The notes under the pieces are model-generated. The model was not told where the DNA came from. It made no database searches and saw nothing but the letters and a program-made list of their open reading frames with translations. A stretch of 55,827 nt of DNA from JAJDGF01 sp031549325 (GTDB lineage: Bacteria > Bacillota > Clostridia > Christensenellales > Aristaeellaceae). Of this stretch, positions 8,190 through 17,600 are shown piece after piece. Position 1 is the stretch's first letter; each line of letters opens with the position of its first letter. Where the stretch lies: assembly GCA_031549325.1 (NCBI GenBank), contig JAVBQA010000014.1:1-55827 (forward strand), written 5' to 3'. Made by a program: the position numbers and the translations under genes.

Positions 8190-9548
8190 TCACCTCCACT
8201 CGATTTCAAATGGCGAAAGCCCGTCCGGCACGTCCATCAGGTGGTACACTGAGAACGCATACACCGGTCCGAACGCAATGTCACTGGGCGCGAACGGGAA
8301 AGCCAGGTTGCCCGCCGTGGATTTTCTGCCCTCATAGCCATAGTGCAGCAGCGTCGAGCGCGTGGAAGCGCAGAGCGCGCTGGCCAGCTCCTGTGTGGGC
8401 GCGATGGCCTCGAACAGCAGGCCCACCTCATGCGGCAACGCGGTCTCCGGCTCCAGATCCCCCATGACCGCGTTGATGCCGTAATTGTAGAAGTTGATTT
8501 GATAGCTATCCGGATCGATTTCGGTGTAGTACTCGCGCACCGCTTCCCGCACAGCCGTCTGAATCTCTTGAATCCTTTCGATGAACAGCGGATCGCGCGC
8601 GCCGGCGATGACGAAGCTGCGGTAGGACACCAGCCTGGCCCCTTCCAGCTTGATCTGATAGGGTTTGCGCTGAAGTTTTGAGCCGGAAACCTTGACCGAA
8701 TTACCGTTTTGAACAAACGCGCAGCGCTCAAGATCCAGAAGGATGCCCGGGCCATGCAGCAGATACGGGTGATCCTTCTCGTAGAACGTGTGCGCGGCCA
8801 CCGAGGTCTCTGTGCAGCGCCGATTGGGGTTCAATGGGTATACCTCGAAGTGATCCCCGTGCAGCACGCCCATGATGCAGTCTTTGGCGCTGCCCGGTTC
8901 ACAGCACAGCGCGCCGCACTCCAGGATCTTGCCCAGGTGGTAGCACAGCGCCGGGTCATACCCCGCAAAAATGCCCGCGGCCGCGAACGGCGCCGGGTCA
9001 TACGCCCGCCCGCACACGACGATCTGCGCGCCCTGCGCCAGCGCTTCGAGAATCGGTTCCTCCCCCATCTGCGCCACGATGCGCGTGGTCTGGCGCGCGA
9101 CTTCAGGCGTCAGCGCGGGCACATTGGCGCTCATGGGGTGGATACGGTTTTCTCCGATGGCCTCGACCACATCCGCCTCCGGGATGTCTGCCCAGATCAC
9201 GGCCAGCTTGGGTCGCTCGGCCCGCTTGAGCAGAATCTCTTCGATGATGTCCAGCGTCCATTCCACATGCACGCGCGCGCCGCTGCCGCCTGCCGAGCCG
9301 ATGATCAGCGGAATGCCCTGATCCAGCGCGCCATCCACCAACAGCTGCAAGTCCTTCATGGCGGCCATGCGGCTGACGATGGCCACGCCCGCGCCCAGCT
9401 TGTGGGGGCCAGCGTCGGTGGACCCTGCATCGACCACGATGGCGTCCGGGCGCTGCTCAAGCCCAGCCAAAAAACTCGCCTTTGGAAACCCATAGCCCAG
9501 GATTCCGCAAGGCGACAAAATCTTGTATGCCCGGTCCAATGCGCTCAC
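8190..9548 (-). CDS. AtuA-like (DUF1446, acyclic terpene utilisation) family protein
   Basis: A 452-aa protein of the DUF1446/AtuA family. Visible blocks: ILGYGFPKASF near the N-terminus, DAIVVDAGSTDAGPHKLG, GSAGGSGA, and GRAYDPAPFAAAGI in the middle. AtuA itself is linked to terpenoid catabolism, but family members occur with many other pathways, often with DUF4387 as here. It is the first gene of the transporter/glycohydrolase operon, so a role in processing the imported compound is inferred. GTG 9548 has its GAG/GGTG too close; TTG 9539 lies 6 bp after GAGGTG and may be the true start. The promoter is at 9595-9623. Confidence 0.87.
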   Translation of the reverse strand: MSALDRAYKILSPCGILGYGFPKASFLAGLEQRPDAIVVDAGSTDAGPHKLGAGVAIVSRMAAMKDLQLLVDGALDQGIPLIIGSAGGSGARVHVEWTLDIIEEILLKRAERPKLAVIWADIPEADVVEAIGENRIHPMSANVPALTPEVARQTTRIVAQMGEEPILEALAQGAQIVVCGRAYDPAPFAAAGIFAGYDPALCYHLGKILECGALCCEPGSAKDCIMGVLHGDHFEVYPLNPNRRCTETSVAAHTFYEKDHPYLLHGPGILLDLERCAFVQNGNSVKVSGSKLQRKPYQIKLEGARLVSYRSFVIAGARDPLFIERIQEIQTAVREAVREYYTEIDPDSYQINFYNYGINAVMGDLEPETALPHEVGLLFEAIAPTQELASALCASTRSTLLHYGYEGRKSTAGNLAFPFAPSDIAFGPVYAFSVYHLMDVPDGLSPFEIEWR

Positions 9549-9571
9549 CTCGCCAAATCGTCATTTTGAGT

Positions 9572-9579
9572 AACCGGTT
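9572..9579. promoter_or_regulatory. Candidate LacI-type operator O1, AACCGGTT
   Basis: A perfect 8-bp palindrome with a central CG, the core shape recognised by many LacI-family repressors. It lies just downstream of the predicted transcription start of the atuA-like operon, so a bound repressor would block elongation or open-complex formation. The surrounding bases (T before, TCT after) match the second box at 9734-9741. The cognate regulator is probably the operon's own lacI gene. Confidence 0.55.
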
Positions 9580-9594
9580 TCTCTCATTGCGTTC

Positions 9595-9623
9595 ATTATA
9601 ATCCTATGATCGGAATCATTCAA
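9595..9623 (-). promoter_or_regulatory. Sigma-A promoter of the atuA-like operon
   Basis: Reading the minus strand, TTGAAT (9623-9618) is followed by a 17-bp spacer and a consensus TATAAT (9600-9595). Transcription would start near 9588, about 40 bp before the start codon, with the AACCGGTT box just downstream. Confidence 0.75.
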
Positions 9624-9733
9624 TGGCATATACACACATACTATTATCACATTTTTAGTTCATATAGACTTTATTGCGTATTGTTCCAAAATTTCACCAT
9701 CAATATTCGCTCCAGGATCAATCCGGTTAAATG

Positions 9734-9741
9734 AACCGGTT
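9734..9741. promoter_or_regulatory. Candidate LacI-type operator O2, AACCGGTT
   Basis: A second copy of the AACCGGTT palindrome, 162 bp from the first, in the same orientation context (followed by TCT). It also forms the right arm of a small inverted repeat with CCGGTT at 9723-9728. Two widely spaced operators around one promoter suggest repression by DNA looping, as known for tetrameric LacI proteins; looping here is inference. Confidence 0.45.
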
Positions 9742-9764
9742 TCTTTTCGCTGTATAGACAAAAC

Positions 9765-9796
9765 AAACCTTTGAAATTCTTCGATTTCAAAGGTTT
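9765..9796 (-). terminator. Intrinsic terminator of the BIG2-repeat protein gene
   Basis: A perfect 13-bp stem (9765-9777 with 9784-9796) with a 6-nt loop TCTTCG lies 52 bp after the stop of the BIG2 gene. On the minus strand the arm ends in TTT and is followed by GTTTTGTC, giving a usable U-rich tract. The stem is symmetric but there is no operon to terminate from the other side. Confidence 0.8.
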
Positions 9797-9847
9797 GCAT
9801 CGGTTATGTCGGCGTGTAACGCCTAAGTCTGCGGGCGCATCAAAGCG

Positions 9848-11785
9848 CTACGGCTCCGCCCTGGTTTCCTCCGTCTGGTTCTGGGCGTCTTCCGCCGGAT
9901 CATGGCCCGCAAGCGACCGGGCGGACGCCTTTTTCAACACGGTGATGGTGCAGCTGGCGGTAAGCCCGTTCTTGGTGGTGGCGGTGATGGTTACCGTGCC
10001 CGCCTTCAGGCCCTTGACGGTCCCGCTGTTGCTGACTGTCGCGATCTTTTTGTTGGAGGTGGTCCACTTGATGGCGGGCTCGCTGCCGTCCAGCTTGGCC
10101 TTTAGCTTGAGCTTCTTGCCCGCGGTTATCGTTCCCTCGGCTTGATTGAGGCTGATGTCACTTGGCAGCGTGCGAACCTTCACCTTGCGGCTCGCTTTAA
10201 GCCCGGTGTCGGTCGCCGCAATCACGGTCACCTCGCCATCCTTTACGCCAGTCAGACGGCCTGCGCTGCTGACCGTGGCCGCATCGCCCACCACGCTCCA
10301 GCTCACCAGCTTCAGCACACCGCCCTTGGGCGAAGTGGTCAGCTTCAAGTCCACCGGATCCCCGTTGGTGTAGGCGACCGCCGAGCCAATCTTGATTGAC
10401 TTGATGCCCTTCAGCACGCACACCAGGAAACTGCCCACGGCGCCGTTGGCCGCCGTGGCCGTGATGGTCACCATCGACTTTGCTTTCGCGGCGGTGATCT
10501 TGCCGTCCTTGCTGACGGACACGTAGTCAGCGGCGCTGCTCTTCCAGGTGACGCCTGACACGCTGGCGGTCAGCTTCAGGCTCTGCCCGACGTACAGCGT
10601 GGCCGACGCGCCCTGCTCGCTCATGATGGTGATGCTGCCCGCGCCGCCCCCGTTGCCCGGGGCCTCTTTGTCGGTCACGTTGACCACGCAGATTGCGGTC
10701 AGCCGGTTCTTGGAGGCGACAGTGATGGTCGCTTTCCCCACGCCCCGCGCGGTCAGTTTTCCGTCGGGCGTCACCGCCACGACGGCGGGAGAGCTGCTGC
10801 TCCACCCGAGCCCGCGCTCCGTGGCGTCCTTAGGGAATACGCTGGCTGTCAGCTCGGCGGTGTCGCTCAGGCTCAAGTCCAGCTCACCCTTGTTCAGCTT
10901 GACTTCAGCCACCGGAATCACCGCGCGGATCTTGATGGAATGCTTGACGGCTCCATCCCCCTTGAGCGTCGCGACAATCTCGCTGTCGCCGGCCTTCAGC
11001 GCGCGCACCAGCCCGCTTGGGCTGACGCTGACCGCCGCGGCATTGGACGAGCTCCAGTTCACTTCGACCGCCGTGCCGTTGGGATAGGCCACAGCCAGCA
11101 GCTGCAGATCTTTATTCAGCGCCACGTCCGCGCTCACCGACTGACCCTCCAGCGTGGTGACGCGGATGGCGGAAGTCGGCGGCACGACGGCGATGTCCAT
11201 GCTGCCCGTGACGCCGCCGTCAGCGCGGGCGGTGATGCGCACGCTGCCGACAGCCAGCCCTCTCACGGTGCCGTCCGCGTCGACTGAGGCCAGCAAGGGC
11301 GCGGAGCTGCTCCAGGTCAGGGTATGGTTGGTGGCGTTCTCGGGGGAAAGGCGTGTTTGTAGATTCAGCCCCTCGCCCACCTGCAGTTTCGCCGTGGCGG
11401 GCATGAGCGCAATGGCCGTCACCGGATCGCTCACGGTCAGTTTCAGCGTGGCAAACAGCGCGGAATCGGTCGTGTCGCGCGCCATGATCTGCGTCTCTCC
11501 GCCACCCACGGCGGTCAGCCTGCCGCTCTGATCGATGGTGGCCACGGCGGGCACGCTGCTGGTCCATTCGTAGCCATCGCTTGTACCGTTCGGGCGCTCC
11601 ACACTGAGGATGGCGGTGCCGCCCTTGGACAGCGCGGATGGCCCGATGATCTGCAGCACCTCCGACGCGCCGGGTTCCTTGTCGCTCGCGATGGCGCTCT
11701 CCGCGCCAGCGCCGGACATGCCAAAAACCATGAGCAGCGCCAGCAGCAGCGCCAGCAGCCTCAACCGGTACGCACGCTTCATCAT
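9848..11785 (-). CDS. Secreted protein of seven BIG2-like (Ig-like) repeats
   Basis: A 645-aa protein with a Sec signal peptide (MMKRAYRLRLLALLLALLMV, cleavage likely near AGA-ES, residue 28). The rest is seven repeats of about 75-80 residues from residue 42 to 620. Each repeat carries the BIG2 signature 'W.SS.P.VA.V...G.V.....G...I.A', for example WTTSNKKIATVSNSGTVKGL in the last. BIG2 domains are found in surface and adhesion proteins, usually as spacers. Here they make up nearly the whole protein, with no catalytic domain, LPxTG motif or S-layer domain visible. The C-terminal 25 residues are acidic and low-complexity. It stands alone, with its own terminator at 9765-9796. Confidence 0.88.
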   Translation of the reverse strand: MMKRAYRLRLLALLLALLMVFGMSGAGAESAIASDKEPGASEVLQIIGPSALSKGGTAILSVERPNGTSDGYEWTSSVPAVATIDQSGRLTAVGGGETQIMARDTTDSALFATLKLTVSDPVTAIALMPATAKLQVGEGLNLQTRLSPENATNHTLTWSSSAPLLASVDADGTVRGLAVGSVRITARADGGVTGSMDIAVVPPTSAIRVTTLEGQSVSADVALNKDLQLLAVAYPNGTAVEVNWSSSNAAAVSVSPSGLVRALKAGDSEIVATLKGDGAVKHSIKIRAVIPVAEVKLNKGELDLSLSDTAELTASVFPKDATERGLGWSSSSPAVVAVTPDGKLTARGVGKATITVASKNRLTAICVVNVTDKEAPGNGGGAGSITIMSEQGASATLYVGQSLKLTASVSGVTWKSSAADYVSVSKDGKITAAKAKSMVTITATAANGAVGSFLVCVLKGIKSIKIGSAVAYTNGDPVDLKLTTSPKGGVLKLVSWSVVGDAATVSSAGRLTGVKDGEVTVIAATDTGLKASRKVKVRTLPSDISLNQAEGTITAGKKLKLKAKLDGSEPAIKWTTSNKKIATVSNSGTVKGLKAGTVTITATTKNGLTASCTITVLKKASARSLAGHDPAEDAQNQTEETRAEP

Positions 11786-11993
11786 CGGTGCACCTCTTCG
11801 AATTCCTCTGGGACCGCCTGTTTACACTTTCCCAGTTTCTATAGTTGGTTCCATTATCGCACACATTCTCCTTGCAGCGCTACCCATTGCCGTTAACAAA
11901 GAATGGCATTTCTGTGATGATCCGGGCGCTCCATTTCCCCGCCCGCGAAAGTCGCCGTTCAAAGCCTGTGCCGCGCTGATAACCCTCCGCCAC

Positions 11994-12254
11994 TTAGCCG
12001 CCTTCCACAAAGGGCAGCACCTCGACAGTGTCGCCTTCGCGAAGCTGCGTATCCAGACCGCCCGACGTCAGGATGCCGCTGCCGTTGACCAGAAAAAAGC
12101 AAGTGTCATCCCCCAGCAGGAATTCCTTGAAGCCCTCGCCGAATCGCTCACCAAGCCAATCAATCAGCGCGCGCACACAGGGAGCGCCATCACAGTCAAT
12201 CGACTTCTCTCCCGCCGTATGATCCTGCACATTGCCAAAGAACATAACCGTCAT
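11994..12254 (-). CDS. MoaD/ThiS-family sulfur carrier, aldehyde oxidoreductase-associated
   Basis: An 86-aa ubiquitin-fold protein ending in the diglycine tail EVLPFVEGG that MoaD-type carriers need for adenylation and thiocarboxylation. The core QLREGDTVEVLPFVEGG matches the family C-terminus. GGAGGAGG lies before the ATG. It sits 152 bp after the aldehyde oxidoreductase gene at the 3' end of that operon, where MoaD-like genes are often found beside tungsten AOR genes. No MoaE or MoeB is encoded in this window, so partners must lie elsewhere. It may supply the dithiolene sulfur of the pterin cofactor, or be a special carrier for the tungsten form (inference). Confidence 0.85.
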   Translation of the reverse strand: MTVMFFGNVQDHTAGEKSIDCDGAPCVRALIDWLGERFGEGFKEFLLGDDTCFFLVNGSGILTSGGLDTQLREGDTVEVLPFVEGG

Positions 12255-12406
12255 ATCGCGCCTCCTCCGCTAAAAAGAACAGCGGCCGCCCTATTGGATC
12301 CCGGCCAAATCCAGCACATCCGAGACTTGCCTTCCGCCTTCGCGGCAACCTTCCGCGACGCACAAGCCAAGCGTTCGGCCGGCGCTTTGACCGGGGACTC
12401 CCCTGT

Positions 12407-14170
12407 TTAAAGCTCTTCCTGCAACAGCGCGTCCGTCTTTGCTGTAAATTTCTCAATCATCCGGTACGCGGTCGCTTCATCCAGCACGCCGTGCAGGCTG
12501 GGCGTCTCGAAGAACCGCTTGGGCAGCTTGACGCTCGCCGGGTCGAATCCCATGTCGCGCTTGATTTGCAGCTTGGTTTGGTAGATCCGCTTGCCGATTG
12601 TTGTCAGATCCTCGTCGGTCAGATTCCAGCCAATCGAGTTCAGCGCGCTCAGGATGGTCGGGCGGTCATAAATCTTGCGGGCAAACAGGCACATGACCAG
12701 CGAATTGGTCATGCAGCGCTCGCACTCCTCCGCAAACAGGGCGTCGACCAGCTTGTCCTCGTTGAACTCCTTCATGCCCTGGTCGATGCCGTAGCCGCCG
12801 TTGCACAGGTGCGAGTGGCGCGCGCCCACCGCCTGACCGACGATCGCCGCATAGCCGGTGTGGTAGCCGGTCATCTCGTTGCCGCCCAGCTGCATGGCGA
12901 ACTCGTATCCGCCGTACTTCTCGGACGCATAGCGGCTGCCCTTGCCCAGGTCGCGATAGAACTCGTTCGCGCCGGCGGCCAGGTATCCGAGCGCCTCGAT
13001 GTAGCCCTGGGTATCGCCGAATTTCAGGTCGACCAGCGTCTGCTCCCGGGTGATAAGCCCTTTCTCCAGCGCCTCCGTCGCCCAGCCCAGGCACACGCCC
13101 ACGCTCATGGCGTCCACGCCGGTTTCTTCGACTTCCTGTATGATCTGGATGATCTCGTCCGAGGTCTTGATGCCCAGAAACGAGCCCAGCGCGAAGATCA
13201 GCTCGTAGTCGTAGGTGACGTTGATCGCCTCGTACTCGCTGCCCTTGGCGAACTCGTGGCGGTACATGCCGATGTGAATGCAGCCCACGGGGCAGCCCGC
13301 GCACGCCATCTTGCGCACCAGATTCTTTTCCGCGAACGTCTCGCCGCTGATTGCGCCGGCGTGCTCATAGGTGCCGGACTGCAGGTTCAGCGTGGGCATA
13401 GAGCCTGATTTGCTCATCGAAACGACGTTGGCCGGGGTACCCAGGTCATGGTATTTTGTCATGCCGGAAGAATGGGTGCACCGCTGGTAGATGTCGCGGT
13501 ACACCTTGAAGTACTGCTTCTGATCCGCAATGGGCATCGGGCGCTCGCCATAGACCGAAATGGCCTTGAGGTTCTTGCTGCCCATGCAGGCGCCCAGACC
13601 CAACCGGCCGAAATGACGGTAGGAATCCACATTGACGCAGGCGAACGCGACGCCGTTTTCGCCCGCCGGGCCGATGCGGAGAATGGAGCGCTTGCCGCTG
13701 GCGCGCCCCCCCGCGCTCTCGCGGTCGCGGATGACGCGACCGGTCTCCTCAATCGGCATGCCCCACATGGAGTTGGCTTCGCGGATGTTGACGATTTGGT
13801 CGGTGATGGCCAGATAGCAGGGGTTTTTCGATTTGCCGGTGATGACCAGCGCGTCGTACCCGGCCATCAGCATGGCCATGCCGAGTCTCCCGCCCGCGTG
13901 GCTCTCTCCATACTCGCCCGTCAGCGGAGAGACGAAGGTGGCGACCACCTTGGTCAGCACGGGGAACACGAACGTCCCCGCGCCGATGGCGAAGATGATG
14001 GGCTGCTTGGTCGATGCGGGCGGCAGCCCTTTTTGGTAGTTCTCCTGCAGCAGCTTGGCGGCGACGCCCGCGCCGCCAAGGTATGGAATCAGGTCCTCAC
14101 GCTTGTCGATGCGCACATCGCCGGTCGTCAGGTTGATGTTGAGCACGCGGATGAATTTTTCATTCAGCAT
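12407..14170 (-). CDS. aor: Tungsten-type aldehyde:ferredoxin oxidoreductase, catalytic subunit
   Basis: A 587-aa protein, close to the ~605 aa usual for the family. It oxidises aldehydes to carboxylic acids on a bis-pyranopterin tungsten centre. The [4Fe-4S] ligands are visible: ACAGCPVGC gives Cys290, Cys293 and Cys297, and the distal ligand is Cys494 in SLVMCLFARKIY. Cofactor-binding blocks include GESHAGGRLGMAMLMAGYD (residues 88-106) and GRLGLGACMGSKNLKAI (188-204). GAGGAGG precedes ATG 14170, and the gene overlaps the ferredoxin gene by 11 bp. Neighbouring flavin and NAD-binding subunits suggest it works in a complex rather than with free ferredoxin alone. Substrate aldehyde unknown. 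Confidence 0.95.
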   Translation of the reverse strand: MLNEKFIRVLNINLTTGDVRIDKREDLIPYLGGAGVAAKLLQENYQKGLPPASTKQPIIFAIGAGTFVFPVLTKVVATFVSPLTGEYGESHAGGRLGMAMLMAGYDALVITGKSKNPCYLAITDQIVNIREANSMWGMPIEETGRVIRDRESAGGRASGKRSILRIGPAGENGVAFACVNVDSYRHFGRLGLGACMGSKNLKAISVYGERPMPIADQKQYFKVYRDIYQRCTHSSGMTKYHDLGTPANVVSMSKSGSMPTLNLQSGTYEHAGAISGETFAEKNLVRKMACAGCPVGCIHIGMYRHEFAKGSEYEAINVTYDYELIFALGSFLGIKTSDEIIQIIQEVEETGVDAMSVGVCLGWATEALEKGLITREQTLVDLKFGDTQGYIEALGYLAAGANEFYRDLGKGSRYASEKYGGYEFAMQLGGNEMTGYHTGYAAIVGQAVGARHSHLCNGGYGIDQGMKEFNEDKLVDALFAEECERCMTNSLVMCLFARKIYDRPTILSALNSIGWNLTDEDLTTIGKRIYQTKLQIKRDMGFDPASVKLPKRFFETPSLHGVLDEATAYRMIEKFTAKTDALLQEEL

Positions 14171-14588
14171 GGCCGCCCGCCTCCTCTACTTCCGTCATCA
14201 CCAGGCAATCGTGGGGGCAGAACGTGGTGCACACCCCGCAATGGCAGCAGATGATGGGCCTTTGCGTCTCCTTGCTGAAGTTGACGGCGCCTACGCTGCA
14301 AGCCGGCACGCAGCGGTGGCAGCCAAAGCACTTTTCCTCATTGAGCAGCACGCCGCCGCCGGGCCGAAGCTCCAGCGCCCCCGCCGGACAGGCCCTTGCG
14401 CACGCCGGCTCCTTGCAGCCACGGCACACGACCGCGACGTAGCTGCTGGTCAAGCCGCCGGTGGTGCGGATTCTGACGGCGCTTTGCGTGATCGAGTGGC
14501 TGCCATGGTTCGCGGCGGCGCACACATTCGCGCAGGTGAGGCAACCGATGCACTTGTTCATCCCCTTGGGACTCAGTACGTAAGACAT
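14160..14588 (-). CDS. Polyferredoxin subunit (four [4Fe-4S] motifs) of the aldehyde oxidoreductase
   Basis: A 142-aa iron-sulfur protein with four CxxCxxxC-type clusters: CIGCLTCANVC, CRGCKEPACARAC, CFGCHRCVPAC and CCHCGVCTTFC, each followed downstream by a Cys-Pro or similar fourth ligand. This is the small electron-transfer subunit commonly encoded next to bacterial AOR catalytic subunits. It would pass electrons from the tungsten subunit to the flavin module. I chose ATG 14588 because GGAGG lies 7 bp upstream; an in-frame ATG at 14606 would place the ribosome site inside the coding region. Confidence 0.92.
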   Translation of the reverse strand: MSYVLSPKGMNKCIGCLTCANVCAAANHGSHSITQSAVRIRTTGGLTSSYVAVVCRGCKEPACARACPAGALELRPGGGVLLNEEKCFGCHRCVPACSVGAVNFSKETQRPIICCHCGVCTTFCPHDCLVMTEVEEAGGHAE

Positions 14589-14613
14589 GTCGCTTCCTCC
14601 GGTCATCAGGTAT

Positions 14614-17600
14614 TTATCGGTTCACCGGCGCGCACGCGCTGGCGGCCAGCGCCTTGATTTGCGCGATGTTGTCCCAGGCAACCGGGCTCTTTACCGCCTG
14701 TTTCAGCGCCCGCGTTTGGTTGTCAAAGCCGGTGAAGCTGCCGTCCGTCTCGGCGAAGGAGGAGGCGGGCAGCACGACGTCCGCCTGCCTGGCCGCTTCG
14801 GTCATGTGCAGATCCTGCACCAGAAGGAACTCGACGGCGCTGAGGTCCAGCCCATCGATCTTCTCTCCAAAGAGCAGCAGCCCGCGAATCTTGCCTTCCG
14901 AAACCGCGCGCCTGAGCGCCTCTCCGGGTCTGACGCCGAGGTTGGTCAGCCCCTGCGAGTTCGGATCGGGCAGCAGCTGGACGACCCCGCCGCTCTTTGC
15001 GGCGAGTTTCGCATCTTTTGCATCCACGGCGCTCTTTTCAAAGATGAACACCGGCTTCTTGGCGCCCTGAATCAGCGCAGCCAGCCTGGCGTCCTTCAGC
15101 GCCTGCCCAATGGGCGCGTCGATCTGGAGGGACGCGATACCGGGAAGCAGGCTGTCCTCCGCGCCCGAAGGCGGAGTGATCAGCACCAGCTTGGCGCCGT
15201 TGTTCACGGCGCGATGAATTCTCATGGCCGCAACCGAGCGGTTGATGGCCGATTGCGGTTGGACGGCAACCACCAGGTCGGCAATCTCCAAATCTTCCAT
15301 GCCGGCGGTGGAAGCGTCGCCGCCCAGCACGCCGGCGCTAAAAACATTCTTGGTCTTGAGCGCCTTTTCGGCGTACGCTTTGATCAAAGCAGCCTCTTCG
15401 TTGGTGCAGCGCCCAGAGACGGCCACAGCCACGCAATCGCCGCCGTGCCTGGCCTGCAGCCCGCGCAGGGAATCGTTCACATGCGCGATGGCCCGCTCGA
15501 AGCTGACCTCTTCCAGGCCGTTGCCGATGCGCATCAGCGGCCGGGTGACGCGCTCCGCCTTCGCGATGTCTCCGAACCCGAAGCGCCCCTTCTGGCAGAG
15601 CAGCGCATCCGGCGCGTCTCCGGGCAGACTGCGCAGCAGCAAACTGCCGCTCGACGTCACGCGGGTCTTGCAGCCAATGGAGCAGCCGGCGCACACGGAC
15701 TCGGTCACGCGCTCCTTGAGCGGAACCTGCTTCCCAACCATCATGGTCTCCGTCAGCGCCCCCGTGGGGCACACATGAACGCATTGTCCGCAGGAGATGC
15801 AGGCAGTATCCTTCAGATTCGCATCAAAGGCGGGCATAACCACCGTATCAAAGCCCCGCTGCATAAACCCGATGGCAGACGCGCCGACGACCTGCTCGCA
15901 AATGCGCACGCACAGCCCGCACAGGATGCACTTGTCCGGATTGCGGCGAATGTACGGATGGTCATCCTCATGCACGCGATGGTGCACCCTGCCGCTGTAT
16001 TTTTCCGGCTTCACCTGATACGCGCCGGCGTACTCGACCAGCTTGCACTCAAAGAAGTCCATGCAGCCGCACTCGAGGCAGCGCGCGGCCTCCTCCCTTG
16101 CCTGTTCCTCGCTGAAGCCGTAGTTGATCTCGTTGAAGTCCTTTTTGCGGTCGCTGGCGCTGCGGTGCGGCATCCTGACCCGCGCCCGCTTTTCCACGTG
16201 GCGCAGATCGTCGGCCGTCTTTTCCGATTTCACCAGAAACGGCTCTTCGTAGCCCAGCGCCTCGCCGCACAAGTACTTGTGCACCATCTGGGCGGCGCGC
16301 TGCGCCTCGCCAATGGCGGTGATGGCGATGTCCGCGCCGTTGTTGGTGGCGTCGCCCACGGCGAACACGCCCTCCATGTTGGTTCTGAAGGTGTGCTCAT
16401 CGGCGATGATGGTGCTCCACTTGGACTGGCTGACGCCGTCGAAACCAGCTGTGTTCGGCTTTTGGCCGATGGCCATGATGACCGTGTCGACCTCGATGAC
16501 TTCTTCGAGCCCGGGCACGGGCACGGGCTTTCTGCGGCCCGAAGCGTCCGGCTCGCCCAGCTCCATGATCTGAAGGCGCATCGCCTTGACCTTGCCGCCC
16601 TCGCCGACGATCTCGATGGGATTGGTCAGATTTTTGAAGATGACGCCCTCTTCCTCAGCCTCATCAATCTCGGTTTCTTCGGCGGGCATCTCGTTGCGGG
16701 TGCGGCGGTAGATGTTGTAAACCACCGAAGCGCCCGAGCGCACGGCCGTGCGGCAGGCGTCCATGGCGGTGTTGCCGCCGCCCACGATGGCCACCCTGCG
16801 CCGGAGCAGCTTGCTGGTGATGCCCGTGATGTTCCACAGGAACTCGATCCCGCCGTGCACGCCGTCCAGCGCTTCGCCGGGGCACCCCATCCCGGTGCTT
16901 GACCACGCGCCAATGGCGATGACCACCGCGTCGTTGCCCTTGCGCAGCTCGTCCAGCGTGATGTCCTGGCCGACGCGCACGTTGTTTCTCATTTGAACGC
17001 CCATGCTCGCGATGGCGTCGATCTCTTCCTGAAGCACCTTCTTGGGCAGCCGGTACTCCGGGATGCCATAGCGCAGCATGCCGCCCATGCAGGGCATGGC
17101 GTCGTACACGGTGACTTCGTGGCCCTGCGAGGCCAGGAAATACGCCGCCGTCAGTCCGCCGGGGCCGCCGCCGATGACGGCGACTCTCTTGCCGGTCTTG
17201 GGCGCGACTTCCGCCGTGTAGATCTCGCCCCGCGCGCTCTGCGCGTCGGCGGCAAACTGCTTGAGCGACGCGATGGAGATCGGCTCTTCGACCAGCGACC
17301 TTCGGCAGGCCTCCTCGCAAGGGTGCGGACACACCCGGCCGATGGAGCCGGGCAGCGGGATCACGTCCTTGATCAGCCGGTAGGCCTCGTCGTACGCGCC
17401 GTTGGCGATCAAGCCCACATAGCCCTGGCAGTCGGTTTTCCCCGGGCACGCGAGGACGCACGGCGGGCGGCAGTCGCCGGTGTGGTCGCTGAGCAACAGC
17501 TCCAGCGCCGCCTTTCGGTTTTTGAGGATGCGATCGGAACTCGTGTGAATCTTCATGCCATCCGCAGCCATGGTGGAACACGAGCGCAGCAGCTTGGGAT

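Noticed and set aside
14587..16902. 771-codon plus-strand frame over the flavin/iron-sulfur fusion gene
   Set aside because: Antisense shadow of a gene with clear domains; composition is the same Arg/His/Leu-rich pattern and no ribosome site is present.
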